DNA of 39,638 nt from CAYQUC01 sp964514215. GTDB lineage: Bacteria; Pseudomonadota; Gammaproteobacteria; UBA6429; Thiohalophilaceae. Made by a program: the position numbers and the translations under genes. Below, piece after piece: positions 18,047 to 26,104 of the stretch (position 1 is the stretch's first letter; the number at the start of each line of letters is the position of its first letter). The stretch covers positions 1 to 39,638 of the forward strand of contig CAZEPW010000033.1 of NCBI GenBank assembly GCA_964514215.1, in the 5' to 3' direction. The notes beneath the pieces were generated by a model that did no database searches, was not told the DNA's origin, and saw nothing but the letters and a program-made list of their open reading frames with translations.

Positions 18047-18919
18047 ATGTCGATACTAGTAGATAAAAAGACCAAAGTTATTTGCCAAGGATTTACCGGA
18101 AATCAAGGTACTTTCCATTCCCAACAAGCCCTAGATTATGGTACGCAGGTAGTGGCTGGCGTTACCCCGGGCAAGGGTGGACAGCAACATATTGGTTTAC
18201 CGGTTTTTAATACTGTAAAAGATGCAGTAGCTGAAACCAAAGCCGATGCTAGTGTTATTTATGTGCCCGCGCCTTTTGCTGCCGATGCTATTTTAGAAGC
18301 AGCCGATGCCGGCATTGAATTGATAACCTGTATTACAGAAGGCATACCAGTTATTGATATGCTCAATGTAACATCAGCATTAAAAGGCAGCAATGTAAAA
18401 TTAATTGGGCCTAATTGTCCGGGAATTATTACACCGGGGGAATGTAAAATAGGTATTATGCCGGGTTCCATTCATTTACCCGGAAAAATAGGGATTGTTT
18501 CTCGTTCAGGAACATTAACCTATGAAGCTGTTGAACAAACTACCCGAAATGAATTAGGACAAAGTACTTGTATTGGTATTGGTGGTGATCCGATTCATGG
18601 CTTGAGTTTTGTTGATTGTTTAGAAATGTTTGAACAAGACCGAAGGACCAAGGGAATTATTATGGTTGGCGAAATTGGTGGTGCTGATGAAGAAGCGGCA
18701 GCAGATTATATTAAATCCAATGTTCGTAAACCCGTTGTAGCTTATATCGCGGGCGTTGCTGCTCCAAGTGGCAAACGCATGGGCCATGCTGGTGCAATTA
18801 TATCTGGGGGCAAAGGTACCGCAAAAGCAAAAATTCAAGCCTTAGAAAATGCGGGTGTAATGATTGCTATGTCACCTGCCAACATGGGCAAAATAATGTT
18901 GGATTATTTTCATGGCTAA
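18047..18919 (+). CDS. sucD: Succinyl-CoA synthetase alpha subunit
   Basis: Partner of SucC, binding CoA and carrying the phosphohistidine. The CoA-binding Rossmann part begins MSILVDKKTKVICQGFTGNQG; the active-site His is in GKRMGHAGAIISGG. The frame is open from 17981, overlapping sucC, but the ATG at 18047 gives 290 aa, almost the 289 of E. coli, and aligns with the conserved N-terminus, so I choose it; AGGT lies about 12 nt upstream. It forms an operon with sucC (28-nt gap) and probably with nadE. Confidence 0.96.
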   Translation: MSILVDKKTKVICQGFTGNQGTFHSQQALDYGTQVVAGVTPGKGGQQHIGLPVFNTVKDAVAETKADASVIYVPAPFAADAILEAADAGIELITCITEGIPVIDMLNVTSALKGSNVKLIGPNCPGIITPGECKIGIMPGSIHLPGKIGIVSRSGTLTYEAVEQTTRNELGQSTCIGIGGDPIHGLSFVDCLEMFEQDRRTKGIIMVGEIGGADEEAAADYIKSNVRKPVVAYIAGVAAPSGKRMGHAGAIISGGKGTAKAKIQALENAGVMIAMSPANMGKIMLDYFHG

Positions 18920-18955
18920 ATTTAATTACTATATAATGTTTATTGGTTACTAGTT

Positions 18956-20566
18956 TTGTTAAAAGTTGCTATAGCTCAGCTAAATGTTGTGGTAGGTGCT
19001 ATTGAAGCAAATACTGATCTTATTATTGATTATTGTATTGCAGCATATACTCAACAAAAATGTGATTTGATTGTATTTCCAGAGTTAGTGCTCACTGGTT
19101 ATCCTCCTGAAGATTTATTATTTCGCCCTGAATTAATTCCGAGAATTGAACAAGCATTAAAACGAATTCAATCAACAATTGAGAATATTGATATTTTATT
19201 AGGAACACCTCAACTTATAAATTCTAAAATGTATAATTCTGCAGTATGGATTCATGAAGGTGCAATAATAAATATTACTAATAAAATGCACTTGCCGAAC
19301 TATAGTGTATTTGATGAAAAGCGTTATTTTAGTGCCGGTACTGAAGCTAATATTATTACGATTAAAAATATAGCCGTTGGTGTTTTGATTTGTGAAGATA
19401 TTTGGTATGAGCAACCGGTTCTTGAATTAAAATCAAAAGGGGCAAAATTAATTATCAATATAAATGCGTCTCCATTTCATATCGGTAAACAAGCAGAAAG
19501 AGAGCAATTAGTTTTAGAGCATGTTAGTAAAGTACAAATTCCGATAATCTATATGAATTTAGTTGGAGGGCAAGATGAGCTGGTATTTGATGGTGGTTCG
19601 TTTGTTGTTAGTGCCGATAAAAAAATTAACTACTTTGCAGCTGAGTTTGAAGATGGTTTGTATTATTGTGAATTTAAAGTAAAAAATGATCAATTAGAGA
19701 CACTAGCAAAATCAAATTTTGCCCGACTTGATAACGTTGCGGCTGTTTATCAAGCTTTAGTGCTTGGCGTTCGTGATTATATTGTTAAAAATGGTTTTGA
19801 AGGTGTTATTTTGGGATTATCCGGAGGCATTGATTCAGCGCTAACCTTAACAATTGTAAGTGATGCTATCGGAAGTGACAATGTAGAAGCGGTTATGATG
19901 CCATTTACCTATACTGCGAAGATGAGTGTTGATGATGCCGAGCAAGAGGCTAAAAGCCTTGGCGTTGAATATAAAGTGATTGAAATAAATAAAGCGTATA
20001 ATGCCTTTATTGAACTGTTAGTTGATGAATTTGCAAATACCACAGTAGATACCACTGAACAAAATTTACAAGCGCGTTGTCGAGGGGTGTTATTGATGGC
20101 AATCTCAAATAAGAAAAGAAAATTAGTGGTGACAACCGGTAATAAAAGTGAGATGGCTGTTGGATATGCGACGTTATATGGTGATATGGCAGGTGGTTTT
20201 GGTGCTTTAAAAGATGTACCAAAAAGCCTAGTGTATCAGCTTGCACGTTATCGAAATACCATTTCACCAGTGATTCCCGAACGGGTCATCGAACGTGCGC
20301 CATCTGCTGAATTAGCTCCAAATCAGCAAGATAGTGATAGTCTACCGGATTATGATACGCTTGATAAGATTATTGAACTATACGTTGAGCGCGATATGGG
20401 GGTAAATGAAATAATCTCTTCAGGCGTCAAAAAAGAAATTGCCGTTAAAATAATTAAGATGATTGAGCAAAATGAACATAAACGCCGACAGGCTGCGCCT
20501 GGGGTCAGGATTTCTCGTCGCTCATTTAGTCGTGATCGACGTTATCCAATTACATCGGGGTTTTAA
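18956..20566 (+). CDS. nadE: Glutamine-dependent NAD+ synthetase
   Basis: Converts nicotinic acid adenine dinucleotide to NAD using ammonia released from glutamine. The N-terminal nitrilase-type glutaminase has the Glu43-Lys110-Cys146 triad (FPELVLTGYPPEDL, TNKMHLPNY, LICEDIWY); the C-terminal synthetase has the ATP-pyrophosphatase loop SGGIDS (289-294). 536 aa is the usual size of the short bacterial two-domain form. The start is TTG; no strong ribosome site is visible. The C-terminus RISRRSFSRDRRYPITSGF is typical of the family. Confidence 0.95.
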   Translation: MLKVAIAQLNVVVGAIEANTDLIIDYCIAAYTQQKCDLIVFPELVLTGYPPEDLLFRPELIPRIEQALKRIQSTIENIDILLGTPQLINSKMYNSAVWIHEGAIINITNKMHLPNYSVFDEKRYFSAGTEANIITIKNIAVGVLICEDIWYEQPVLELKSKGAKLIININASPFHIGKQAEREQLVLEHVSKVQIPIIYMNLVGGQDELVFDGGSFVVSADKKINYFAAEFEDGLYYCEFKVKNDQLETLAKSNFARLDNVAAVYQALVLGVRDYIVKNGFEGVILGLSGGIDSALTLTIVSDAIGSDNVEAVMMPFTYTAKMSVDDAEQEAKSLGVEYKVIEINKAYNAFIELLVDEFANTTVDTTEQNLQARCRGVLLMAISNKKRKLVVTTGNKSEMAVGYATLYGDMAGGFGALKDVPKSLVYQLARYRNTISPVIPERVIERAPSAELAPNQQDSDSLPDYDTLDKIIELYVERDMGVNEIISSGVKKEIAVKIIKMIEQNEHKRRQAAPGVRISRRSFSRDRRYPITSGF

Positions 20567-20589
20567 TAGTAAATATCTACTAATAGAAA

Positions 20590-20620
20590 ATAATTCGATG
20601 TTCGAATGGTATTAATTAAG
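20590..20620 (+). other. Small hairpin between nadE and glnB
   Basis: ATTCGA-TGT-TCGAAT, a perfect inverted repeat with 6-bp arms, lies about 28 nt downstream of the nadE stop. No T run follows, so it is at best a weak terminator or an operator for glnB. The rest of the 106-nt gap is AT-rich, with no RpoN-type promoter. Confidence 0.25.
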
Positions 20621-20672
20621 ATATTATTCGGTGTTTAATAACAGTAATAGACTATTAAAAAGGTAGTTTGTA

Positions 20673-21011
20673 ATGAAAAAAATTGAAGCAATAATTAAAC
20701 CCTTTAAACTTGATGATGTTCGAGAAGCATTATCTGATATTAATATTACCGGCATGACAGTAATCGAAGTCAAAGGTTTTGGGCGACAAAAAGGCCATAC
20801 CGAGTTATACCGTGGTGCTGAATATGTAGTTGATTTTCTTCCAAAAGTAAAAATCGAAATTGTTGTTGAAGCATCTCAAGTTGATAGTTGCGTGGATGTG
20901 ATTTCAAATGCTGCTAGAACAGGAAAAATCGGTGATGGGAAGATATTTGTTTCTCAAGTAGAAAAAGTAATACGGATACGTACCGGTGAAGAGGGTGTCG
21001 AGGCTATTTAA
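20673..21011 (+). CDS. glnB: Nitrogen regulatory protein PII (GlnB)
   Basis: Trimeric sensor of 2-oxoglutarate and ATP/ADP that tunes nitrogen assimilation. The T loop GHTELYRGAEYVVDF with uridylylation site Tyr51 and the C-terminal RIRTGEEG motif are intact; 112 aa is exact for the family. The RTGEEG end and lack of a neighbouring amtB favour GlnB over GlnK. AAGGTAG lies about 7 nt before the ATG. It is convergent with bamD, only 25 nt away. Confidence 0.95.
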   Translation: MKKIEAIIKPFKLDDVREALSDINITGMTVIEVKGFGRQKGHTELYRGAEYVVDFLPKVKIEIVVEASQVDSCVDVISNAARTGKIGDGKIFVSQVEKVIRIRTGEEGVEAI

Positions 21012-21036
21012 AATTAAAGCCATTTGTAAATCGACT

Positions 21037-21831
21037 TTATCCGGAATAATTTTTATCGAATACTCGTTGGGCATCATTCGCTAGTTTAAGCAGCTTTAAC
21101 TTTTTATATGCTTTTATCATTATTTGTAATGCGGCTTTTACTGATGGGGTGTTTTGGTAATTATTAATAACGTATTTAGAGCGGTTGGCAGCCGCAATAT
21201 AGGCTCGACGTTTTAGATAATAGTTTGCCACGTGTACTTCATGTTGCGCTAAACTATTTCGAAGAAAAAGCATTCTTTTTTTAGCATCACTATTATATTC
21301 ACTGTTTGGAAATTTGGTGATTAATTGATTGAAATAACTAAAAGCATTTCGTACTGATTCTGGATCGCGTTCTGTTAAATCTTGGTCAAACCACTCATCA
21401 AAAAATGATTTTTCCATGTCATAGCGAGACACTCCTCGCATATAATATGCATAATCAACATGAGGATGATTTGGATATAATTTTATGAAGCGCTCGGCTG
21501 CAATAATTGCTGATTCGAGATTTTCATATTGAAAATAGGCATAAATAATTTCAAGTTTTGCCTGTTTAGCAAAGGGGCCATACGGGAATTTAACTTCAAG
21601 CTTTTCGAAAAATTCAATGGCTTGATTAGCATTGCCATCTTGTAGTGATTCATGTGCTTCATTATAGATTTCTTCGGCAGTGAGATTGAATGTGGGATCC
21701 GAGTGATCGTTATCGCCATCTTCTGGAGTTGAACTGCATGAAAAAAGCATTAGTGATAATGCGAAAATTAACATTACCGAGGCACTAGTGTGCCGGAAAC
21801 TGACTACTTTACTTAGAATTAAATTTTGCAT
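21037..21831 (-). CDS. bamD: Outer-membrane assembly lipoprotein BamD
   Basis: Essential lipoprotein of the BAM complex that inserts beta-barrel proteins, including the GspD and pilus secretins. Lipoprotein signal ending LMLFSC (lipidated Cys32), then tetratricopeptide-like repeats over the remaining 230 residues (EIYNEAHESLQDGNANQAIEFFEKL, PYGPFAKQAKLEIIYAYFQ, DYAYYMRGVSRY). The frame opens at a TTG at 21876, but that codon overlaps a TATAAT-like box; the ATG at 21831 gives a proper signal peptide and is chosen. 264 aa fits BamD. It is divergent from rluD. Confidence 0.93.
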   Translation of the reverse strand: MQNLILSKVVSFRHTSASVMLIFALSLMLFSCSSTPEDGDNDHSDPTFNLTAEEIYNEAHESLQDGNANQAIEFFEKLEVKFPYGPFAKQAKLEIIYAYFQYENLESAIIAAERFIKLYPNHPHVDYAYYMRGVSRYDMEKSFFDEWFDQDLTERDPESVRNAFSYFNQLITKFPNSEYNSDAKKRMLFLRNSLAQHEVHVANYYLKRRAYIAAANRSKYVINNYQNTPSVKAALQIMIKAYKKLKLLKLANDAQRVFDKNYSG

Positions 21832-21864
21832 GGTAAAAATGAGATAAAAGTAAGATAATAGCCA

Positions 21865-21870
21865 ATTATA
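21865..21870 (-). promoter_or_regulatory. -10 box of bamD
   Basis: A perfect TATAAT on the minus strand, 34 nt upstream of the chosen ATG; no convincing -35 element at the right distance. It supports the internal ATG as the start of bamD. Confidence 0.35.
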
Positions 21871-21878
21871 CGTCAACT

Positions 21879-22892
21879 ATGCTGCTTAAAACACTCAAAA
21901 ACACCAATAAACCGACAATTAATGTGACTCAAGCTAGGGAAATCGAACATCTAACCGCGATTGTGCCAGAATATTTGGCAGGGCGGCGTTTGGATCAAAT
22001 TTTGGCATTACTATTTAGTGATTATTCGCGAGCCAGATTACAGCAATTAATTAAAGACAAACATGTATTGGTGGATAATCAGCTACGTAAGGCAAAAGAC
22101 AAACTATTGGGTGGGGAACAGATACAACTCGATGTTGTTATTATCGAACAAGAAGTTTGGAAAGCGGAAAACATCGAACTAGACGTTATATTTGAAGATG
22201 AAGCAGTCATTGTTATTAATAAACCCGTTGGTTTAGTTGTACATCCTGCGCCGGGTAATCAAACGGGGACCTTGGTGAATGCGTTATTATATCATTTTCC
22301 GGAATTGGGCTTGGTGCCACGAGCGGGCGTTGTGCACCGTTTAGATAAAGATACTAGCGGGTTATTAGTGGTTGCGCGTACAGTGCAGTCGCAAACACAT
22401 TTGGTGAAACAGTTACAAAATAGAACGGTTAGAAAAGAATATATAACCTTGGTGCACGGTGAAATTGTGGCTGGCAACACCATAAACGCAACAATTGGAC
22501 GAGATCCAAAGAACCGGCTAAAAATGGCAGTTGTTAATGGTGCCAAAGAAGCAATAACGCACTATTCAATTGCTAAAAAATATAAAAATTTTACACTATT
22601 AAACGTTACTATCGTGACAGGGCGTACCCATCAAATTAGAGTTCATATGAAATCAATCAATCATGCTGTCGTTGGTGATGCCGTTTATAGTGGTCGAGTT
22701 AGAATTCCTGCCGGTAGTTCTGATATATTACGTGAAACTTTATCAGCCTTTAAACGTCAGGCCTTGCATGCGTATCAACTGGAAATTATTCATCCGGTAT
22801 TACAAACGGCAATTTCGTGGACATGTCCATTGGCAAAAGATATTGAAGAAATATGTCTACTGTTAGATTCCGAAAATAAGCATGACATTTAA
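21879..22892 (+). CDS. rluD: 23S rRNA pseudouridine synthase RluD
   Basis: Makes pseudouridines in helix 69 of 23S rRNA. S4 RNA-binding domain (about 35-85), then the RluA-type catalytic domain with HRLDKDTSGLLV (catalytic Asp156) and GRTHQIRVH. 337 aa is slightly longer than E. coli RluD because of about 15 extra N-terminal residues; homology begins near LTAIVPEYLAGRRLDQ, and a GTG at 21924 is an alternative start. The gene order bamD (divergent) - rluD - pgeF is conserved in gammaproteobacteria. Confidence 0.95.
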   Translation: MLLKTLKNTNKPTINVTQAREIEHLTAIVPEYLAGRRLDQILALLFSDYSRARLQQLIKDKHVLVDNQLRKAKDKLLGGEQIQLDVVIIEQEVWKAENIELDVIFEDEAVIVINKPVGLVVHPAPGNQTGTLVNALLYHFPELGLVPRAGVVHRLDKDTSGLLVVARTVQSQTHLVKQLQNRTVRKEYITLVHGEIVAGNTINATIGRDPKNRLKMAVVNGAKEAITHYSIAKKYKNFTLLNVTIVTGRTHQIRVHMKSINHAVVGDAVYSGRVRIPAGSSDILRETLSAFKRQALHAYQLEIIHPVLQTAISWTCPLAKDIEEICLLLDSENKHDI

Positions 22893-23652
22893 TTTTATAA
22901 CAGCAGACTGGCCTGCACCAGAAAACATCGTTGCGGGAACGACAAGTAAAAGTGGAGGATTTTCTGCTGAGCCTTACGACAGTTTGAATTTAGCATCACA
23001 TGTTGGTGACACTATTCATAATGTATTAAAAAACCGAGATTTATTAATGACTAAGTTAGAGTTACCACATGAACCTATTTGGTTAAATCAAGTTCATGGA
23101 ACCAAGGTTGTTGATTTCTCTGAAATTGAAAATAACGTGAATTTAGAACATTGTGCTGATGCTGTTATTAGTTTTGAGTCGAATACGGTGTGTTCAGTAC
23201 TAACTGCAGATTGTCTACCCTTATTAATAACCGATATCAGTGGTAGCCGTGTAGCAGCAATCCATGCTGGATGGCGTGGACTAAGAGATGGTATTATTGA
23301 ACAAACAGTATCCAGTTTAAACTGTGATCCTGAAACATTAATAGTGTGGCTTGGTCCAGCAATCAGTGCTGCAGTTTTTGAAGTTGATGACTCGGTTCTT
23401 GATGCGTTTGTTCGTATCGATAAGGGGGCTGCAAGCGCATTTTCAGCGAGCCGGGATGGGCATTGGATGATGGATTTAGTGTTACTTGCTAAACAACGGT
23501 TAACAAAAAAGGGTGTTAATGATAAAGCAATTTATGGTGGACATTATTGTAGTTTTACCGATAGCAAATTATTTTATTCCTATCGACGTAAAAATAAAAC
23601 CGGACGAATGGCGAGCCTTATTTATAGTCGTAACATCGACGTTAATTTTTAA
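22882..23652 (+). CDS. pgeF: Peptidoglycan editing factor PgeF (YfiH, laccase-fold)
   Basis: Zinc enzyme of the DUF152/YfiH family; reported to remove wrongly incorporated amino acids from peptidoglycan precursors, and related proteins act on purine nucleosides. The zinc/active-site residues His72 (NQVHG), Cys111 (TADCLPLL) and His128 (IHAGWRGL) are all present, as is the YSYRRKNKTGRMAS end. 256 aa is slightly longer than the roughly 243 of E. coli. It overlaps rluD by 11 nt. Confidence 0.93.
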   Translation: MTFNFITADWPAPENIVAGTTSKSGGFSAEPYDSLNLASHVGDTIHNVLKNRDLLMTKLELPHEPIWLNQVHGTKVVDFSEIENNVNLEHCADAVISFESNTVCSVLTADCLPLLITDISGSRVAAIHAGWRGLRDGIIEQTVSSLNCDPETLIVWLGPAISAAVFEVDDSVLDAFVRIDKGAASAFSASRDGHWMMDLVLLAKQRLTKKGVNDKAIYGGHYCSFTDSKLFYSYRRKNKTGRMASLIYSRNIDVNF

Positions 23653-23669
23653 CCCAAGTTAAATATAAT

Positions 23670-24476
23670 ATGAATGAATTATTTTGGATAATTTTATTTA
23701 GTCTATTAAGTGGCTTACTTAGCGTGCTAGCAGCATCATTGTTTTTAATAATGCCAACGAAGTATCGTAATCAAGCAATACCTCATTTTGTCAGTTTCGC
23801 TACAGGGGCATTATTAGGCGCGGCCTTTTTGGCGTTAATACCGCATGCATTAGATAACCCTGCAATTGTTGATGTACATGATATTGGTTTAACCATACTT
23901 TTAGGTGTTTTACTGTTTTTTGTGTTGGAAAAATTTGTATTATGGCGACATTGTCATTCGCATGATTGTGAAGCTCACGCACATGGTAGCACGCCATCAA
24001 ATAATCATGATGAACTTGCTGAGCGACATGCAGCAGGTACTTTAATTATCATCGGTGATGCAATACATAATTTTGTTGATGGTGTATTAATTGCGGCAGC
24101 TTTTTTGACTGATTTTCATCTAGGTGTTGTGACTAGTGTGGCGGTTGCTGCTCATGAGATACCGCAAGAAATTGGTGACTTTGCTATATTACTACAAAGT
24201 GGTTATAAACGTTTGTCGGCCTTTTTGTATAATATTTTAGCCAGTTTAGCCACTGTTATTGGTGCGTTATTGGCGTATTTTAGTTTGGCTAGCGCTAATC
24301 ACATACTACCTTATGTATTGGCGTTAGCAGCAGCAAGTTTTATTTATATTGCAGTTGCCGATCTTATTCCGGGTTTACACAAGCGTTTGCAAGTAACCGC
24401 ATCAATCCAACAAGTTGTTATCATTGCCGTTGGTGTAATTGTGATATATCTTGTTCATTCAACCTTACATGCTTAA
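23670..24476 (+). CDS. ZIP-family divalent metal transporter
   Basis: Inner-membrane importer, probably for zinc or another divalent metal. About eight membrane segments; metal-binding motifs HNFVDG in helix 4 and HEIPQEIGD in helix 5; a His-rich cytoplasmic loop (HCHSHDCEAHAHG, about 93-106) between helices 3 and 4. 268 aa is typical of the bacterial ZIP group. It follows pgeF after 17 nt and may share its transcript. The exact metal cannot be told from sequence. No Zur-like site was recognised. Confidence 0.88.
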   Translation: MNELFWIILFSLLSGLLSVLAASLFLIMPTKYRNQAIPHFVSFATGALLGAAFLALIPHALDNPAIVDVHDIGLTILLGVLLFFVLEKFVLWRHCHSHDCEAHAHGSTPSNNHDELAERHAAGTLIIIGDAIHNFVDGVLIAAAFLTDFHLGVVTSVAVAAHEIPQEIGDFAILLQSGYKRLSAFLYNILASLATVIGALLAYFSLASANHILPYVLALAAASFIYIAVADLIPGLHKRLQVTASIQQVVIIAVGVIVIYLVHSTLHA

Positions 24477-24500
24477 AGATCTAGAATATTAAAAAATAAT

Positions 24501-25178
24501 ATGGCTTATAGCTCACTTATAATTTATTTTTTAATTTTTATTTTTTTATTTAGTTTATTATTTTTTATTGGATTAAAAAATTCAGGTTGTGATTGGAATC
24601 ATACATGGTTAAATAGTATTGATGGTTGGCTTAGATTATTTTGTCGTTTTTATCATAGGCTAGAGGATCAAAAAATACCACTACCAGAAACTGGTGATGC
24701 AATCATTGCATCAAACCATATTTCAGGTTTAGATCCACTATTATTGATAACTGTTACAACTCGACCCATCCGATTTCTTATTGCACGAGAAGAATATAAC
24801 CGGTTCGGACTAACGTGGTTATTTCGAGCGGGCGGTTGCATTCCGATAGATCGTTCAGGAAACGTGACTCGAGCCATGTCAGCCGTGATACAAGCCTTGG
24901 AAGAGGGTGAGATTGTTGCTATTTTTCCTGAAGGCGTTATTCACAAACAACAACAACCGATAAAACCACTTAAACGTGGGATTGCTTTGTTGGCTCAAGT
25001 AACAAACTCCATTATCTATCCAGTGCACATCTCAGGAGTTAGAGGGCAAGGACATGTGCTTCGAGGTGTGTTATATCCAAGTCATGTGATTTTAACGATT
25101 GGAAATAAAATAGCCTGTCATAATGATGATCATGCTGAATGCTTACAAAAAATAAGTAAAATTCTTCATCCTGGATAA
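24501..25178 (+). CDS. 1-acyl-glycerol-3-phosphate acyltransferase-like (PlsC family)
   Basis: Membrane acyltransferase of phospholipid or lipid remodelling. Hydrophobic N-terminus (about 4-25), catalytic motif NHxxxxD (Asn72-His73-Asp78), the GGCIPIDR block and the FPEG acceptor-binding motif (142-145). 225 aa is at the short end of the family. Its substrate could be lysophosphatidate or another acyl acceptor. It follows the ZIP gene after 24 nt. A terminator hairpin begins 21 nt after its stop. Confidence 0.85.
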   Translation: MAYSSLIIYFLIFIFLFSLLFFIGLKNSGCDWNHTWLNSIDGWLRLFCRFYHRLEDQKIPLPETGDAIIASNHISGLDPLLLITVTTRPIRFLIAREEYNRFGLTWLFRAGGCIPIDRSGNVTRAMSAVIQALEEGEIVAIFPEGVIHKQQQPIKPLKRGIALLAQVTNSIIYPVHISGVRGQGHVLRGVLYPSHVILTIGNKIACHNDDHAECLQKISKILHPG

Positions 25179-25193
25179 TTACTTGTTAAGAGT

Positions 25194-25234
25194 AAAAAAA
25201 CATCCCTCCTGAGTTTGTAAGTCAGGAGGGATGT
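25194..25234 (-). terminator. Strong terminator of the rhodanese-doxX operon
   Basis: A 13-bp perfect GC-rich stem (arms 25200-25212 and 25222-25234, core CATCCCTCCTGA) with a 9-nt loop, followed on the minus strand by seven T. It sits just after the doxX stop. On the plus strand it lies just after the acyltransferase gene but without a T run, so it may work as a weaker terminator there. Confidence 0.88.
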
Positions 25235-25248
25235 ATTGGGTAGTTTAT

Positions 25249-25665
25249 TCAATTCGAAATAAGAGCTTGATTGGTGCGCATTGCGAACCGACCATCGCCA
25301 AGAAGAATATGCACTATTGAAGCTAGCATTAAAAACATTGGATATTCCCATCCACCACCTTCATTAGTATGCAACCAGCCGTTTGAGAGATGAGTCCATG
25401 TAGCAACAAGTATAATCGGTATTAAAACGGCTGAAAAATAGCGGCCGTAAAAACCAATTAGAATCATTAGGCCACCCGTTAATTCAAGTAAAAATACAGG
25501 CCACGCCATAAATGCGGGAATACCTTGGCTTTCAAGCCAGCTAGCGAAACCTGGAATGGTAAATACAAACCACTTTAAAAGAGCATGCGCAATCCACATA
25601 ATCCCTAATCCCATTCGTAAAAACATTGCTGCTGTAGCATCGTATGTTTTATCCACTATATTCAT
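25249..25665 (-). CDS. DoxX family membrane protein
   Basis: Small four-helix inner-membrane protein of the DoxX family (about 138 aa). DoxX-type proteins are often tied to thiol or sulfur metabolism and oxidative stress; the archaeal DoxDA relative is part of a thiosulfate:quinone oxidoreductase. Hydrophobic segments lie near 13-32, 52-70, 76-88 and 108-120, and the family-like RMGLGIMWIAHALLK and LELTGGLMILIGFYGR are present. A GAGGT ribosome site is 7 nt upstream. It follows the rhodanese gene after 9 nt and ends at the terminator, so the two form a two-gene operon. Confidence 0.88.
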   Translation of the reverse strand: MNIVDKTYDATAAMFLRMGLGIMWIAHALLKWFVFTIPGFASWLESQGIPAFMAWPVFLLELTGGLMILIGFYGRYFSAVLIPIILVATWTHLSNGWLHTNEGGGWEYPMFLMLASIVHILLGDGRFAMRTNQALISN

Positions 25666-25674
25666 GGTTTTACC

Positions 25675-26007
25675 TCACTTTGTTGATTCAACAGAAAAAT
25701 TAGCTTCAAGCCAGTGTTGTTTGCCTTCGACGTATTCAAAGGCATTGCTATATCCCATTTGTTGGAGAGTCTCTGTTGCTATTTTAGAGTTTTGGCAATC
25801 GGTGTTGGCGCAATACACGGCGATAAAGGCCTTTTTATCCGGTAGCATAGTTGGAGCATGTGTCTTTATTTCATCGTGAGGGATATTGAGTGCTCCCGGC
25901 AAGTGTTCAGCATCGAAATATTTTTGGGGAAGTGCTTCGATAATCGTTATTGGTTTTTTGGTGTCAAGTTTTTCTTTAATCTGTTCACGCGTAATTGTTT
26001 TAGTCAT
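25675..26007 (-). CDS. Rhodanese-domain sulfurtransferase
   Basis: Single-domain rhodanese: carries sulfur as a cysteine persulfide, or senses or detoxifies reactive sulfur. The active-site loop is VYCANTDCQNSK, the first Cys being the catalytic one and the second possibly resolving it; the preceding AEHLPGALNIPHDEI block is typical. 110 aa. The open frame extends to 26064, but that part is palindromic operator DNA; ATG 26007 has AAGGGAGA at a good distance and is chosen. It is divergent from marR across the palindrome and followed by the DoxX gene. Confidence 0.92.
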   Translation of the reverse strand: MTKTITREQIKEKLDTKKPITIIEALPQKYFDAEHLPGALNIPHDEIKTHAPTMLPDKKAFIAVYCANTDCQNSKIATETLQQMGYSNAFEYVEGKQHWLEANFSVESTK

Positions 26008-26021
26008 TAAAAATCTCCCTT

Positions 26022-26055
26022 GCTGCTTATTGTTGCAATTGCAACAATAAGCAGC
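26022..26055. promoter_or_regulatory. 34-bp perfect palindrome, MarR operator
   Basis: A perfect palindrome (17-bp arms, no spacer) with core TTGTTGCAATTGCAACAA, placed between the marR start and the rhodanese gene and ending 15 nt before the rhodanese ATG. Its length and symmetry suit a dimeric winged-helix repressor; it could also form a hairpin in the rhodanese mRNA. Regulator identity is inferred from the neighbour. Confidence 0.75.
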
Positions 26056-26065
26056 GTAGCTCAAT

Positions 26066-26085
26066 ATTGTTGTAATTGCAACTAT
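26066..26085. promoter_or_regulatory. Second, imperfect operator copy over the marR -10 box
   Basis: ATTGTTGTAATTGCAACTAT repeats the palindrome core with two mismatches in the half-site comparison. It overlaps a TATAAT at 26083-26088 that would serve as the -10 box of marR, so binding here should repress marR itself. Confidence 0.6.
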
Positions 26086-26104
26086 AATGGATTAGTATAC
26101 AACC

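Noticed and set aside
17981..18919. SucD starting at 17981 inside sucC
   Set aside because: Would add 22 residues absent from the family; ATG 18047 gives the canonical N-terminus and length.
25675..26064. Longer rhodanese protein starting at 26064
   Set aside because: Its first 19 residues are encoded by the palindrome and operator region; the ATG at 26007 has a strong ribosome site and fits the domain.
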